64,000 nucleotides of DNA from Humulus lupulus (taxonomy: Eukaryota > Streptophyta > Magnoliopsida > Rosales > Cannabaceae), in the NCBI RefSeq assembly GCF_963169125.1, contig NC_084801.1, positions 110,325,061 to 110,389,060 of the forward strand, given 5' to 3'. The notes beneath the pieces are model-generated. The model saw nothing but the letters and a program-made list of their open reading frames with translations. It had not been told where the DNA came from and ran no database searches. The position numbers and the translations under genes are program-made. Below are positions 1 to 10,637 of this stretch, piece after piece; position 1 is the stretch's first letter; each line of letters opens with the position of its first letter.

Positions 1-151
1 TATTTCCTTTTGTTCCATTACCACAATCTATACATGGACAATGAATTCTTTCCGGATCACTACAATTTGTTTGGCAAAATTCTAAAAATTGGTTGAATCC
101 GTCTTGAAATTGTTGTGTTTCTCTATTCTCAAGAATCCATGACTTATCCAT
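1..151 (-). CDS. CACTA transposase, N-terminal exon (partial)
   Basis: Fifty codons are open from ATG at 151 down to the window edge. The protein starts MDKSWI, has the hydrophobic stretch GFNQFLEF near residues 18-25 and the cysteine cluster CPCIDCGN near residues 39-46. This order (MDKSWI, then an FL.F segment, then CPC..C.N) is that of the transposase-associated domain found at the N-terminus of TNP2/Transposase_21 proteins of plant CACTA elements. The domain is presumed to help the transposase bind the element's ends. No stop or frameshift is seen in the visible part. The start is fixed by the first ATG before the domain. Whether the rest of the gene is intact cannot be judged. Confidence 0.85.
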   Translation of the reverse strand, partial: MDKSWILENRETQQFQDGFNQFLEFCQTNCSDPERIHCPCIDCGNGTKGN

Positions 152-1347
152 AATGATAATATCTACCTAATTCCTAAGTTGATAATGAAAAGAAAATTAG
201 TATAGTAATACTCTAAAATTATGTTCAATTATTAAATTATAAAATGAAATGGACAGAGTTTCATTTATTTCTATGACATATCCAAAATTCATATGTATTT
301 AAAATTTCAACAAAAATAAAAACATTATTATTATATATAGTAACTTATAAAACATGTTCAACTAATATCATCAAAAAAAAATTGGGCAGAGTTTCCACTG
401 TATTTATAGCATCTCCCAAGTTATCTACCTATAAATTCACATCAAACAAAACATATAACAAACAACATGCATGTTCTCAACCATAAGTCACCGCAGCACA
501 CAGAAAATTAACAGATCCTACTTCACTAAGGCACACATGTTCTCAACCTTCTGTTATCTCCGCAGCACACAATTTTATCTCAGAACCTACTTCACTATGG
601 ATGAATATCTAATATATTCAAACTCCTCTAACAATAGTTTGTAAATATAAAAAAAAAAAAATTAAGTAGTAATTACTACTTACCTTAAAAATTAATATTC
701 ACCAATTTCAACCTTGAACAAATATTTCAACCTTGAGTGGGAGCTCACACTCAAACAAATATTTCCTACAATAAAAAGTTAAGCATTAGTAAATATATGG
801 TAATTGAATTTATCCTAAAATAATATAATCAACAAAAATATACTTTAAAAAAATCATTACCTAAATAATATACAAAATTATGCAAGAGCACTAATTTTTA
901 ATATAAAAAATTATGTAAACAACATTATTCTAATAAAATAATACAAAAATACCCTAAACCGAAATATACATTAAAGAAATCAAGTTTTAGTGATCAATAC
1001 ACATTTTAAACAATAAAAATGTCCTCCAATCCTATATAAAATTTAAAAAATATTACAAAAAATAACCATATGATCATACATAGAAACCACCATTAAACCC
1101 ACACAATATTTCTTCATTTTTACCCTAAAACTTCAAAATAACTCAAGATTAACTATATATACATGATTTCAAGCATTAATATGCAAAGAAATGGAAAAAA
1201 AAAAACAAAAAGAAATAGCCAACGTGGGTACCGTGGGTTGGGTTCGGCGTGGGGAGTGAGCTCTCGGCCGTGACCTTCAACAAAGAAGAAGATGGGAAAA
1301 ATGAGTGGGAAAAATAGGTTTCTGGGCTTTAGTGGGTGGAGACCACC

Positions 1348-1383
1348 TTTCTCCGCGGTTTTATACCCAAAACCGCGGAGAAA
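1348..1383. repeat. Subterminal inverted repeat of the CACTA element
   Basis: Two 15-bp arms, 1348-1362 and 1369-1383, are perfect reverse complements around a 6-bp spacer and centre on CTCCGCGG/CCGCGGAG. Related CCGCGG, CCGCAAT and CACAGAGAAA motifs lie between here and the terminus. Such arrays are the usual transposase-binding sites near CACTA ends. Confidence 0.8.
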
Positions 1384-1530
1384 AGTGTCCCGTTCAGACC
1401 TTTCACTGCGTTTTTTTTAAAAACCGCAATAAAACAGGGCGCGGACATTAAATATACATTTTTTGACTCTTTCAAACCTTTTCACTGCGCTTTTTATTTA
1501 TTGTTTAAAAAAAACCACAGAGAAAGGCTA

Positions 1531-1544
1531 TATTTGTAGTAGTG
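1531..1544 (-). repeat. CACTA terminal inverted repeat
   Basis: The minus strand reads CACTACTACAAATA from 1544. The junction with the flanking LTR-like sequence is sharp: homology to the Gypsy-A LTR stops at 1545. Confidence 0.85.
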
Positions 1545-1937
1545 ATTGCACATTTTAAGCTTAATTTGAATTGAGTAAACAGCCTTGACTAAGTCCTCTA
1601 ATGTTTTCAAAGCTGCTGACAGACCCTAGGATATTCAAATATTACTCTTAATAAACTTATTCCTCAAAAATACTTATTATCATTAAACTTACATGTGACA
1701 AGTGTTACTTTCTTATTGGGTCTATCTAAACCTTATAATATAATAAATATCACCATCAATATCAGTCATATTAATCAACCTTAGGTTAAAATTAATATTC
1801 TTAAACTATAGTTTAAACTTAGAAAATCTACAAGTGTTACTACGAGTGTCCAATTAAATCCCGGTCTGAACCAAAATCCACAGTCATAAAAATACTACTA
1901 CTATGTAACTAGCGAAGTAAAGTTCTTGGACTCTACA
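1545..1937 (-). repeat. Gypsy-A-family LTR, first 393 bp, inverted
   Basis: Read on the minus strand from 1937, this starts TGTAGAGTCC and continues through the TAGTAGTAG run, GGATTTTGGTTCAGACCGGG, the block around AGTTTAAGAATATTAAT, and ends near CTCAATTCAAATTAAGC. The same blocks occur in the same order in the first 400 bp of the Gypsy-A LTR (2910-3335), with clear divergence. The CACTA element cuts it at 1544/1545, so the rest of the LTR should lie beyond the CACTA copy, outside the window. Confidence 0.85.
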
Positions 1938-2904
1938 AAATTAAGACGAAAAGGTAAACGACACAAACAATTTAGAGTGGTTTGGCCCCAATAAGATGGT
2001 AATGACCTACATCCACTTAGTGTTCTTATTAATGTAGTATTCCAAGAATAGTGATCAATGAACTATGGTTCACGAGTTTCGCTAATTCTCAGATAGATAC
2101 AATTGTGATGGATAACAACACTCTATTTTTCTCTTTGAATCTCTCAACTCAAGCATTCTCAAGCCAAATGTTCCAAAATCCAAAAGTTCCCTCTCTTGAG
2201 CCCTTTTATTCTTATTTATAGGCTTAAGGAGGTCTACATGGGCCAATGGGCCTTAATTACATTTAATACATGCGTATCTAAATAATATGGAAAAATACAA
2301 TTAATGCATAATTACAAGATAACATATCTAATGGAAATAAATGAATATATGCGACCAGACTAGTCACCCATAAGTATGATGCTTGATAAGCCGATAATCT
2401 TCTAGTCGATGGCCGAGCAGGATACACTTACTTAAAACAGCCACGTGTAGAGCAATCCTATCACGTCATCAGGAAGTCCGTTTTTTGGTAAACAAAGCAT
2501 AAACTTTAAAAAATAACTATATGTTATTTTATTAATAATATAGTATAAGTTTGGTGATGGCACATTTTATTTAAAATGATTTTTTTCACTAAGAAAAAAT
2601 TAATCAAAACCATACACTATGCAAAATGCATTTTTGACCTTATGTTCAAGCATATTAGAGGGTTTAATAAAATTTAAATTTTAAGGGTACTTTAACCCAT
2701 GTGTGGCTACACATGTAGAGTGCTTGAGTGGGAAAAGCTTGCCCAATATAATTTCAAGAAAATAGCCATCATTATTTTCACATGTTATCATCTTTTTATT
2801 GAAAAGAAAACTAAGCTAACTTGAATACTTAATCTCACTACCCAAGACCCCAACCGTACCCCTCTCTCTCTCTTACTCCATTTGATTTTTTCAGCACACA
2901 CTCA
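1938..2904. other. Gene-free flank; 1938-2500 resembles an unidentified minus-strand LTR
   Basis: No ORF of substance. On the minus strand 1938-2500 has features of an LTR promoter: a TATAAATA box (2213-2220) followed by a CT/GA-rich leader. I cannot define its ends or family. From 2500 to 2904 the sequence is AT-rich with a CTCTCTCTCT run near 2863-2873; nothing recognisable. Confidence 0.4.
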
Positions 2905-3347
2905 TCTCTTGTAGAGTCCCATAATATTTATTTAGCTAGCTAGAGAGTAGTAGTAGTAGTAGTAGTAGTTAGTATTAGTTGTAGTATGTTAGTTACCATG
3001 GATTTTGGTTCACACCGGGACTTAGTTGGAAACTCATAGCAACAGTTGTGGATTTTATAAGTTTAACCTATAGTTTAAGAATATTAATTATAACATAAGG
3101 TTTGATTAATATTGCTGGCCATAGATATATATTTATCATAACCTATGCTTTAGATAGAGCTAATAAGAGTGTGGCACTTGTCATAATTATGATTATTAAG
3201 GAATTAAGTATTTTTTATGGACAGTTTTAATAAAAGAAAGATCTAGAAGCTCTAGAACCTTCCAGAAGCTGTTAGGATCGTATAATGACTCAGTCAAAGT
3301 TGTTTATCCAATTCAAATTATGCTGAAAAAGTGCAAATATGTGTTTG

Positions 3348-3498
3348 ATATATCAATGTATGTCGATATATCGCAACATAGGGGCCGATATATAGCCTAC
3401 AGAAGATACGAAAAACGCGTCGACTTTGGACGAAGGGTCGATTGAGGCTCGGTAATACAGGGGGAGGTGATATATCGCCTATGGGGGGCATTATATCG
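3348..3498. repeat. Cluster of GATATATC palindromes in the Gypsy-A LTR
   Basis: Perfect GATATATC occurs at 3348, 3365 and 3469, with decayed forms at 3387 and 3491. The 3' LTR keeps five perfect copies (11072, 11090, 11112, 11194, 11217). They lie about 200 bp upstream of the TATA box. Confidence 0.75.
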
Positions 3499-3683
3499 AC
3501 TCCATGTGAGTTTTTTTAAAAGTTTGGTTTTTCAATTTTAAAAATAGCCTTAACCACTTAGACCTGCCTTTGAACGATTTTGACCGAGTTCTCGGCGTCA
3601 GTTGAACGAAAATTCAAATCTTTTTCATTTTATAATCATTTATTTATTCAAATTAAAAGGGGTTAGTTTCACTCCTTGAACTC

Positions 3684-3691
3684 TATAAATA
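3684..3691 (+). promoter_or_regulatory. TATA box of the Gypsy-A 5' LTR
   Basis: TATAAATA followed by AGGACC and a CT-rich leader; the same box is kept in the 3' LTR at 11411-11418. It places the likely transcription start near 3715, about 800 bp into the LTR. Confidence 0.7.
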
Positions 3692-4209
3692 GGACCTAGT
3701 GCTCAGCCATTTTCTTCATTCTTCAAGCATTTGATCAGAGCCTCCAAGGTGCTAGTGTTACTATAGAGAGATACACTTGGGTTTTGGGGTAAAGATTTAT
3801 CATTCTAAGATTTTATAAACAGTTGGGAAGTGAGATTTAGTGTGATCTCGGTATTGAGGTTCAGACCAAACCATAAGATCATTTAAGGTATTTCTATTCC
3901 TAAGTTCAGTTCTATATGGTTCTTTAGTTTTCTTTATTTAGATCCTAACTCTTGTTTATGATTCTTAATTAGGTATTTGAGTTCTTGAAACTTAAGGTCT
4001 TGAATGGTTTATTGTTTTTTTCATCTCATTTTCTTTAGATTCTCACAATTTTATTGTTGGTTTATAGGAGTGTTCTAATCCCGTTCTTGTTCCCAAATAT
4101 CCTGGCTTTTGGTATGGAAAATAGGCTAGATATATGTGTTTATATGTTTATGTTATGATATGTTTTTTGCTATGACATGATATATGTTATGTTATATGTT
4201 TTATAGTCC

Positions 4210-4331
4210 ATGGGCACATGACTTGTCTAGCTAGCAAGCACCAAGAATTTATGGGCATATGACTTGCTTAGCTAGCAAGCCCCACAAATTTATGGGCATA
4301 TGACTTGCTTAGCTAACAATCCCCAAAAAGT
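4210..4331 (+). repeat. Three 41-bp tandem repeats in the LTR
   Basis: Units start at 4210, 4251 and 4292. Each begins ATGGGCA(T/C)ATGACTTG and carries TAGCTAGCAAG, a near-palindrome with CTTG..TAGCTA. The 3' LTR has the same three units at about 11937, 11978 and 12019. Confidence 0.85.
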
Positions 4332-4841
4332 ATGACAGCCATTGTAATCCTATATGATATATGTTTCTTTTATAGTCATATGTTTTCTAGTATATGTTTA
4401 TGATATAGTTTTATGCTTATATGTGTTAATAGATTTTCCTTGCTGGGCATTAGGCTCACTTCTTTATTTTAGTGTGATGCAAGAAAATAAATATGGAAGG
4501 TGAGAGGATTCTTGGAAGCTTGGCTTGTGTGTTGAGGATGAATGGAATGAATGGACTGCGTGTCGATCGAGGATGACGTCATTTAGTCTTTTGAATTATA
4601 TTTCTTTTGTAATTATGCAAATAGTAGTTAAACAAATATAAAGTTTATGTTTTATGTTTTTATAAACATTGTGTACCCATACCATATTACATTTTATTTT
4701 ATACTTTTATGTTATTGATACAATATTTATTTGGGATTTTCAATAATGATATGTTATTTCTTATGTTTGTATCAAAATAATAGGAGCTATGGCTAGTAGT
4801 TTTTATTGGTCCAAGGTCTTAGAAGTAGTTGGGTCATTACA

Positions 4842-4861
4842 GTTGGTATCAGAGAACGGTT
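4842..4861 (+). other. Primer-binding site of Gypsy-A
   Basis: GTTGGTATCAGAGAACGGTT directly follows the LTR end. TGGTATCAGAG matches the complement of the 3' end of plant initiator tRNA-Met; the following bases do not. Confidence 0.85.
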
Positions 4862-4991
4862 CATGTGCATGAATTTTTCCTTGATACACATGATCAAGCT
4901 CCGAATCTAATCGCCAATGTAAGTGTTTATGTTATAGTTATTATGATTATGTGTTTAGCTAACGTTTTAGTCCTTATGTTTTCAGTTAAGA

Positions 4992-5458
4992 ATGGATGGA
5001 GCCTTGACCTATGTGGATATCCGAGCCATTAAGGCATTAAAAAGGATTAGAGAGCCAAGGAATACAGTAGGAGTGTTAGAAAGAATCACTCGGAGAATAC
5101 TCTTATTCCACAAGTAGATAGTTCACCTCCAAACAACTAAGCAAGCCATGATGAGAGCTACAGAGCAATACGTTTTAGTAATTAGGCTTTTTAAAGATTA
5201 TCCTTCTGTAATTTTAGCTTTAGAAGAAATATGGGAGACTATAGATGATGAAGATGAATTATCGGTAGCTATGAGATATTATTTTATCATATCTATGTTC
5301 ACCTCTAAGATGGAATTCCAATTCACTAATGAGCAAAACATAGAATCATATTGAATCTTCCTCGAGGAAATTTTGAGGCTCAAGATAATGATGATCATGA
5401 GGAGATAGATGATGATAGGTTAGATGAAGGGTCAGATATAGAAGATCCTGAATTTTAG
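4992..5458 (+). pseudogene. Uncharacterised leader ORF upstream of gag
   Basis: From ATG at 4992, 130 nt after the primer site, one frame stays open to 5354 except for one TAG (5115-5117, preceded by an AAG codon). The product starts MDGALTYVDIRAIKAL, has a basic stretch (IREPRN..ERITRR), then the amphipathic segment ALEEIWETIDDEDEL. It breaks at a TGA (5352-5354). In the next frame a run of 26 acidic residues (QDNDDHEEIDDD...EDPEF) ends at TAG 5456-5458, so one frameshift would explain the break. The intact protein would be about 155 residues with a strongly acidic C-terminus. I recognise no domain. It is separate from gag, which starts 535 nt later. An artefact of the leader is possible, but the biased composition and near-continuous frame argue for a real decayed gene. 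Confidence 0.5.
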
Positions 5459-5993
5459 ATTATTTATTTCTTTTTTTATTTTATTTATTATCTTTTCATT
5501 TATGATTGTACTTAGTGAAAACCTTTTTTCCAAATAAATATCATTATTATTTTTGTTGACATGTATGAGTTTGATATTTTTTTACAATCATGATAAATAA
5601 TAAATTTAATAAATAATGACCAAGTTCGGTGAGGGTGGATACAAATCATTGAACTGGGTTCTATATTGAGAGTTAGGGGGCCATAGTAGTGGGAATGATT
5701 TTACTGATCCCAGCCGTCCCTCAATATGGTTAACTTTGGAACAACGACGAGTTTCGAGCTTGAGAATTAAGTCATATAGGATGATTAGAAACACACTTAT
5801 AAAATAATAAAGATGGCTTATTTTTCTAAGTATAGAAACACACCCTAATTATAAAGAAGGCTTATATAATTTTTTTTTCATAAGAAATCATAACTGCTAG
5901 GCCCGAATTATGTTTGCTCATATTAAGTTTTGTATAGAGCCTATTAGGGTAAGTTCTAACATGTTTTTCTCGACTGTTAGAACTCTCCTGAAG
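5459..5993 (+). other. Leader between the extra ORF and gag
   Basis: AT-rich, no coding signal that I trust. Part of the transcribed leader of Gypsy-A. Confidence 0.5.
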
Positions 5994-7205
5994 ATGTCAC
6001 TTAGAAGCTCTGCACGCACCAATACCAATGCCTCTAGCGTCGCTCCTGAGACTAATGTAGCCCCTCTAGTTCGCAGAAGGGGAGCGCATGCTACCACTGC
6101 TGCTGCTAACCAAAGTGCATCGTTGCCGCCGGTTGACAACATTGTATAAATTGTCAGACTTCGACAACAAGTACAAGAGCAGCTACAACAAAAGTGACAA
6201 CAGGCCCAACTGCAGCCACATACGCAGCCTCAGCAAATGGCGCCCCAACAAGTAGGTCCTTATGGGGGATGGCCAATGGCAAACTTGCACCCTACCCAGA
6301 TTAGTACATGGAGCCAATCTACGAGTGGTTTCATAAGCAACACACTCCAAACATTGATGGGACAACCGACCCCTTCGAGACGGAAGAATGGCTCAGAAAT
6401 GTAGAGTTGATCCTAGCGCACACGAATCTTGGCAACGTGGACCGCATATCATGCATTTTGACTCTGCTTAAGAAGGATGCTAGAATATGGTGGGACTTAG
6501 TTAAGTAGACTCACGACGTCGCCACCATGACATGGACCAGATTTATGGAGTCGTTCCACAAGAAGTACTACAACTCAGTAGTCATCGCTACAAGGGTCAA
6601 GGAGTTCACTAGCCTGAAGCAGGGTAACTTGACGGTAGCAGAGTATGCTCGGAAATTCGATCGACTAGCAAAGTTTGCTCCATCCAACTAACTTTCTGAG
6701 GGTTACCAAGTTCGTTAGAGGACTTAGACCAAAGATTGAACTAGGGGTTATGCTAGCAAGCCCTCGAACTACTACTTATGCAGATATTCTAAAAATGGCT
6801 ATAGAAGTAGAGAGGCTTCAGGCAAATGTTAGTAAGGAGGTGGCCAGTAATCCTGAGCCTAAGCAGCAGAGTCAACCTCAGAATGGTCGAAACAACCACC
6901 ATAACAACCATCAGCCCAGCAAAAATAATGGTCAGAAGAGAAGGCTTCTAGACAATAAGCAATCTGACAGTGATAAAAGAGCACGGACAAACAATGAACG
7001 TAGTAGGTCGGGTTATGTAGAATACCCGCACATCTCTAAGTGCCAAAAGAACATCCTGGTGAGTGCCATGCAAACACCAAGGGATGCTAATATGTCGCCA
7101 GGAAGGTCATCAGAAAAGAGAATGTCCCCTGCTCAAGCCAGAAGAGAAAAGGGACAACAAGAGGGTTCCTGCCAGAGTCTTTGTCTTGACCTAGGGAGAA
7201 GCTGA
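5994..7205 (+). pseudogene. gag: Gypsy-A gag (capsid/nucleocapsid), broken
   Basis: Retrotransposon Gag forms the particle that packages the RNA. ATG at 5994 opens a Ser/Thr/Ala-rich start, then a Gln-rich stretch. The capsid-like core follows at about 6308-6690: EPIYEWFHKQHTPNIDG, the DARIWWDL motif, then FHKKYYNS and GNLTVAEYARKFDRLAKFAP, all typical of the Gag_retrotransposon family. The basic C-terminus leads to a decayed zinc knuckle at about 7040-7130, where cysteines and histidine are readable only across frames. Stops are at about 6147, 6195, 6506 and 6690, with at least one frameshift between 6690 and 6710. Not functional as it stands. Confidence 0.88.
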
Positions 7206-7218
7206 AGCTAGTAATAAA

Positions 7219-10200
7219 GTGGTCATAGGTCAGATTCCTATCCTCAATAATGTATGTTCAATATTATTTGATTCGAGAGCCACTCACTCATATATCTCGT
7301 TAGGAATGATAGAGAAATTAGACAAACCTTGTGAAAGACTTAGAACTAGATTTGTGACAGAATTACCTTCGGGTGAAGTAGTCCTATCATCACAGATAGT
7401 ACGAGGCGTACCGATCAAAATTGAGGATGTAGAACTAGAAGGAGACCTGATATAATTGGAGATTAAAGACTTCGACGTGATATTGGGCATGGATTGACTA
7501 GCAAGGCAAGGCGCAACAATCGACTGCAAATGCAAGAAAGTGATGTTCGAGACTCCTGGCTGTCAGAGACTATACTTTATGGGAAAAGTTTTAGGACTAT
7601 GTACACCGCTTATTTCGTCCCTCAAAGCTCAGAGGATGATAGAAAAAGGATGTCACACATTCTTACTAAGCGTCACGGATGCTGTAAAGGAAGCACCACT
7701 AAAGGTTGGAGACGCCCGCATTATAAAGGAATTCCATGAAATGTTTCCTGATGACTTACCAAGGTTGCCACCAACTCAAGAAATTGACTTCATAATCGAG
7801 CTAGTAACGGGCACCGACCCTATCTCCAAGGCACCATATCGGATGGCACCTACCGAACTCAAAGAGTTAAAGACGCATCTACAAGAACTCTTAGAATTGG
7901 GTTTCATTAGACCGAGTCATTCGCCATGGGGAGCACCGGTTCTATTTGTGAAGAAGAAGGACGGAAGCATGCGGATGTGTATAGATTACCCTGAGCTGAA
8001 TAAGGTGACGATTAAGAATAAGTACTCGTTACCTTGGATTGATGACTTGTTTGATCAACTCCGAGGAGAGACCGTGTTTTTAAAGATCGATTTACAGTCC
8101 GGGTATCACCAGCTCAAGGTGCGAGAAGAGGATATTCCTAAGACAACTTTTAGAACTCGATATGCACATTACAAGTTCTTAGTTATGTCTTTTGGTCTTA
8201 CCAATGCTCCAGCCGCATTTATGGATTTAATGAATAGGGTCTTCAAGGATTACTTGGACAGATTCGTCGTAGTATTTATCGACGATATCTTGGTGTATTC
8301 AAACGATGAAGTCGAGCACGAGGAACATTTAAGGTTGACCTTGTTGCTATTAAAAGAGTATCAACTTTACGCCAAATTCAAGAAGTGCGAATTTTGGCTT
8401 TCGCAAGTAGCGTTCCTCGACCACATAGTATCCAAGGAAGGAGTTGCAATAGACCCAACTAAGGTAGAGGTTGTGAAGGATTGGCCAAGAGCTAAGAATG
8501 CATCAGAGGTTAGAAGTTTTCTTGGGCTAGAAGGCTACAATCAGAGGTTTGTAGAAGGCTTTTCTAGGATAGCCACCCCACTTACCAACCTGACCTACAA
8601 ACAGCAAAGGTTCAACTAGACGGATAAGTGTGAAGAGAGCTCCTAGTTGCTTAAGGATAAGCTATGCTCAGCGCCAAAACTTTGTGTACCGACACCCAAC
8701 GACAAGTTTGTAGTCTACTGTGATGCGTCGAAGCAAGGTTTGGGTTGTGTACTGATCCAATATAACAAGGTAATAGCCTATGCCTCAAGGCAGCTGAAGG
8801 AATACGAACAACGCTATCCATTGCACGATATGGAGTTGGCAACGGTGGTCTTTGCGTTGAAAATCTGGTGCCAATATCTTTATGGAGAACGGTGTGAGAT
8901 TTATACAGAACACAAAAGCTTAAAGAATTTCTTCACACAAAAGGAGCTCAACATGAGGCAGCGTAGGTGGTTAGTACTAGTGAAGGATTATGACTGTGAA
9001 ATCTTATACCACCCGGGAAAGGCTAATGTAGTTGCTGATGCACTAAGTAGGAGGAGTTATGCAAGTCTAGCAGCATTAGCTGGAATAGAAAAGTCGCTAC
9101 AGTAGGAGCTGATCAATGCCGAAATAGAAATAGTCATTGGTAAACTAGCTAACTTGTCCATCCAGTCAAGTCTGTTAGAAGATATACGGATCGGAAAAGG
9201 GCATGATGACACATTAGTTGCACATATGGATGCATTTGAAGAAGGCAAGGCCACAGATTTCTCGATCTCCAAATAGGGGTTTTTGAGATATAAGGATCGG
9301 GTATGCGTGCCGACTGATCAAGGGATTAAGATGAAGATTTTAGAAGAAGCGCACAATACCCCATACTTAGTTCACCTAGGTTCAACAAAGATGACACACG
9401 ACCTAAAGGCGTTGTATTGGTGGCCAAGAATGAAGAAGGATGTAGTAGAGTATGTGTCTAAATGCTTAGTATGCCAATAAGTGAAAGCAGAACATCTGTG
9501 GCCTGCAGGCTTATTGCAATCTCTTAGTATTCCAGAATTGAAATAGGATGACATAGCCATGGATTTCGTGACGGGCTTTCCACGAACAAATAAGCAGCAC
9601 GACTCGGCTTGGGTAGTAGTAGATAGACTAACCAAGTCAGCTCACTGCCTGCCTGTCAAGACCACATACACAGTAGATCAGTATGCAGACATTTATGTTC
9701 AAGAAATAGTAAGACTGCATGGAATCCCTAAGACCATAGTATTCGATAGAGGATTATTGTTTACATCAAGATTTTGGGGAAGCTTGTAGCAAGCCATGGG
9801 TACTAAGCTAAGTGTTAGTACGGCATTTCATCCTCAGACCGATGGACAATCCGAGCGTACCATACAGATTTGAGAAGATATGCTGCGCACTTGTGTACTT
9901 GATTTCGGAGGATCATGGAGTAAGTATTTGCCGCTAATAGAATTCTCCTACAACAATAGCTACCAGTCAACAATTGGGATGGCACCCTATGAGCTACTTT
10001 ATGGAAGGAGGTGTTGATCGCCATTACATTGGGACAAGGTAGAAGAAAGGCAACTTCTTGGACCCGAAGCTGTTAGAGAAGCTCAGGATGCAATAGCGCT
10101 GATTAGAAAGTGTATGCTCACTGCTCAGAGCCGACAGAAAAGTTATGTTGATGCCAAGCGGCATGATGTTGAATTCAAAGTCGGAGATCAAGTCTTGTTA

Positions 10201-10590
10201 AAGATATCTCCTATGAAAGGTGTGAAGTGGTTTGGGAAGAAAGGAAATCATAGTCCCAGGTTTATAGGTCCTTTTGATTTATTGGACAAGGTGGGAATAG
10301 TTGCATATAAATTAGCCCTACCGTCAGCTCTAGCAGATAATCACATTATGTTCCACATCTCGATGCTGCGTAGACATGTGACAGACCCATCTCACGTCCT
10401 CAAGTATGATACGATAGCACTCCAGAAAGACTTGAGTTACGAGGAACGACCAGTTAACATCCTAGATAGAGGGATGAAGGAATTATGGTCTAAGAGTATT
10501 CTGATAGTCAAGGTCCTATGGAGTAATAGTTCTGAAAGGGAGGTAACGTGGGAGTTGGAGGAAGACATGTTAGCCCGGTATCCGGAATAG
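7219..10590 (+). pseudogene. pol: Gypsy-A pol: protease, RT, RNase H, integrase, chromo-like tail
   Basis: Domain order follows Ty3/Gypsy. Protease: the active-site triplet DSG reads DSR (7270-7278, GGA to AGA). RT: the longest open stretch, 7540-8619, with [23 protein letters not shown] and the catalytic FIDD near 8275-8286. RNase H, 8647-9105: YCDAS, DMELA and YTEHKSL, where the usual Asp is Glu. Integrase: His and Cys pairs of the zinc domain (AHNTPYLVH, CLVC at 9350-9480), then MDFVTGF, FDRG and DGQSERT, so the D,D,E set is visible. The C-terminus has GPFDLLDKVG and the chromo-like VTWELEEDM. In-frame stops occur at about 7453, 7498, 8617, 8632, 9103, 9276, 9478, 9544, 9787, 9873 and 10015. 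Most fit C-to-T or G-to-A changes of Gln, Trp or Arg codons. Confidence 0.92.
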
Positions 10591-10626
10591 TTTGGTAAGT
10601 AAATTTTTGGGACAAAATTCTTTTAA

Positions 10627-10637
10627 TTAGGGAGAAT
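10627..10637 (+). other. Polypurine tract of Gypsy-A
   Basis: TTAGGGAGAAT immediately upstream of the 3' LTR (TGTAGAG at 10638); the expected plus-strand primer site. Confidence 0.65.

Larger units (their letters stand above)
1..1544 (-). mobile_element. CACTA (En/Spm-type) DNA transposon, 5' end
   Basis: The segment runs from a CACTA terminus at 1544 to the window edge. Three things support the call. The minus strand starts CACTACTACAAATA at 1544. GC-rich subterminal inverted repeats built on CCGCGG lie within 200 bp of that end. A minus-strand exon at 1-151 encodes the transposase-associated domain of TNP2-type CACTA proteins. The 1.4 kb between terminus and first ATG (152-1544) is AT-rich and I see no other coding sequence in it. 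The other end is outside the window. The element sits inside an inverted Gypsy LTR fragment (1545-1937). Seen: terminus, repeats, exon. Known: CACTA ends and the 3-bp target duplication typical of the group. The duplication cannot be checked here. Confidence 0.85.
2910..4841 (+). repeat. 5' LTR of Gypsy-A
   Basis: 1932 bp, TGTAGAG...ATTACA, followed at once by the primer-binding site. It contains a variable TAG microsatellite near the start, a cluster of GATATATC palindromes (3348-3498), a TATA box at 3684 and three 41-bp tandem repeats (4210-4331). It also has the block CTTGCTGGGC..TAGGCTCAC near 4440-4460, which is shared with the other Gypsy LTRs in the window. The 3' copy is at 10638-12252 plus 21578-21889. 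Confidence 0.93.

Noticed and set aside
1336..1539. 67-codon ORF near the CACTA end
   Set aside because: Made of the subterminal repeat array and poly-A/T runs; no domain, and it overlaps transposase-binding-type repeats.
2213..2220. Minus-strand TATAAATA as the promoter of a host gene
   Set aside because: No ORF follows it; the setting looks like an unidentified LTR.
4829..5032. 67-codon ORF over the Gypsy-A LTR end and primer site
   Set aside because: It spans the LTR/internal border and the primer-binding site and has no counterpart; only the frame from 4992 looks coding.
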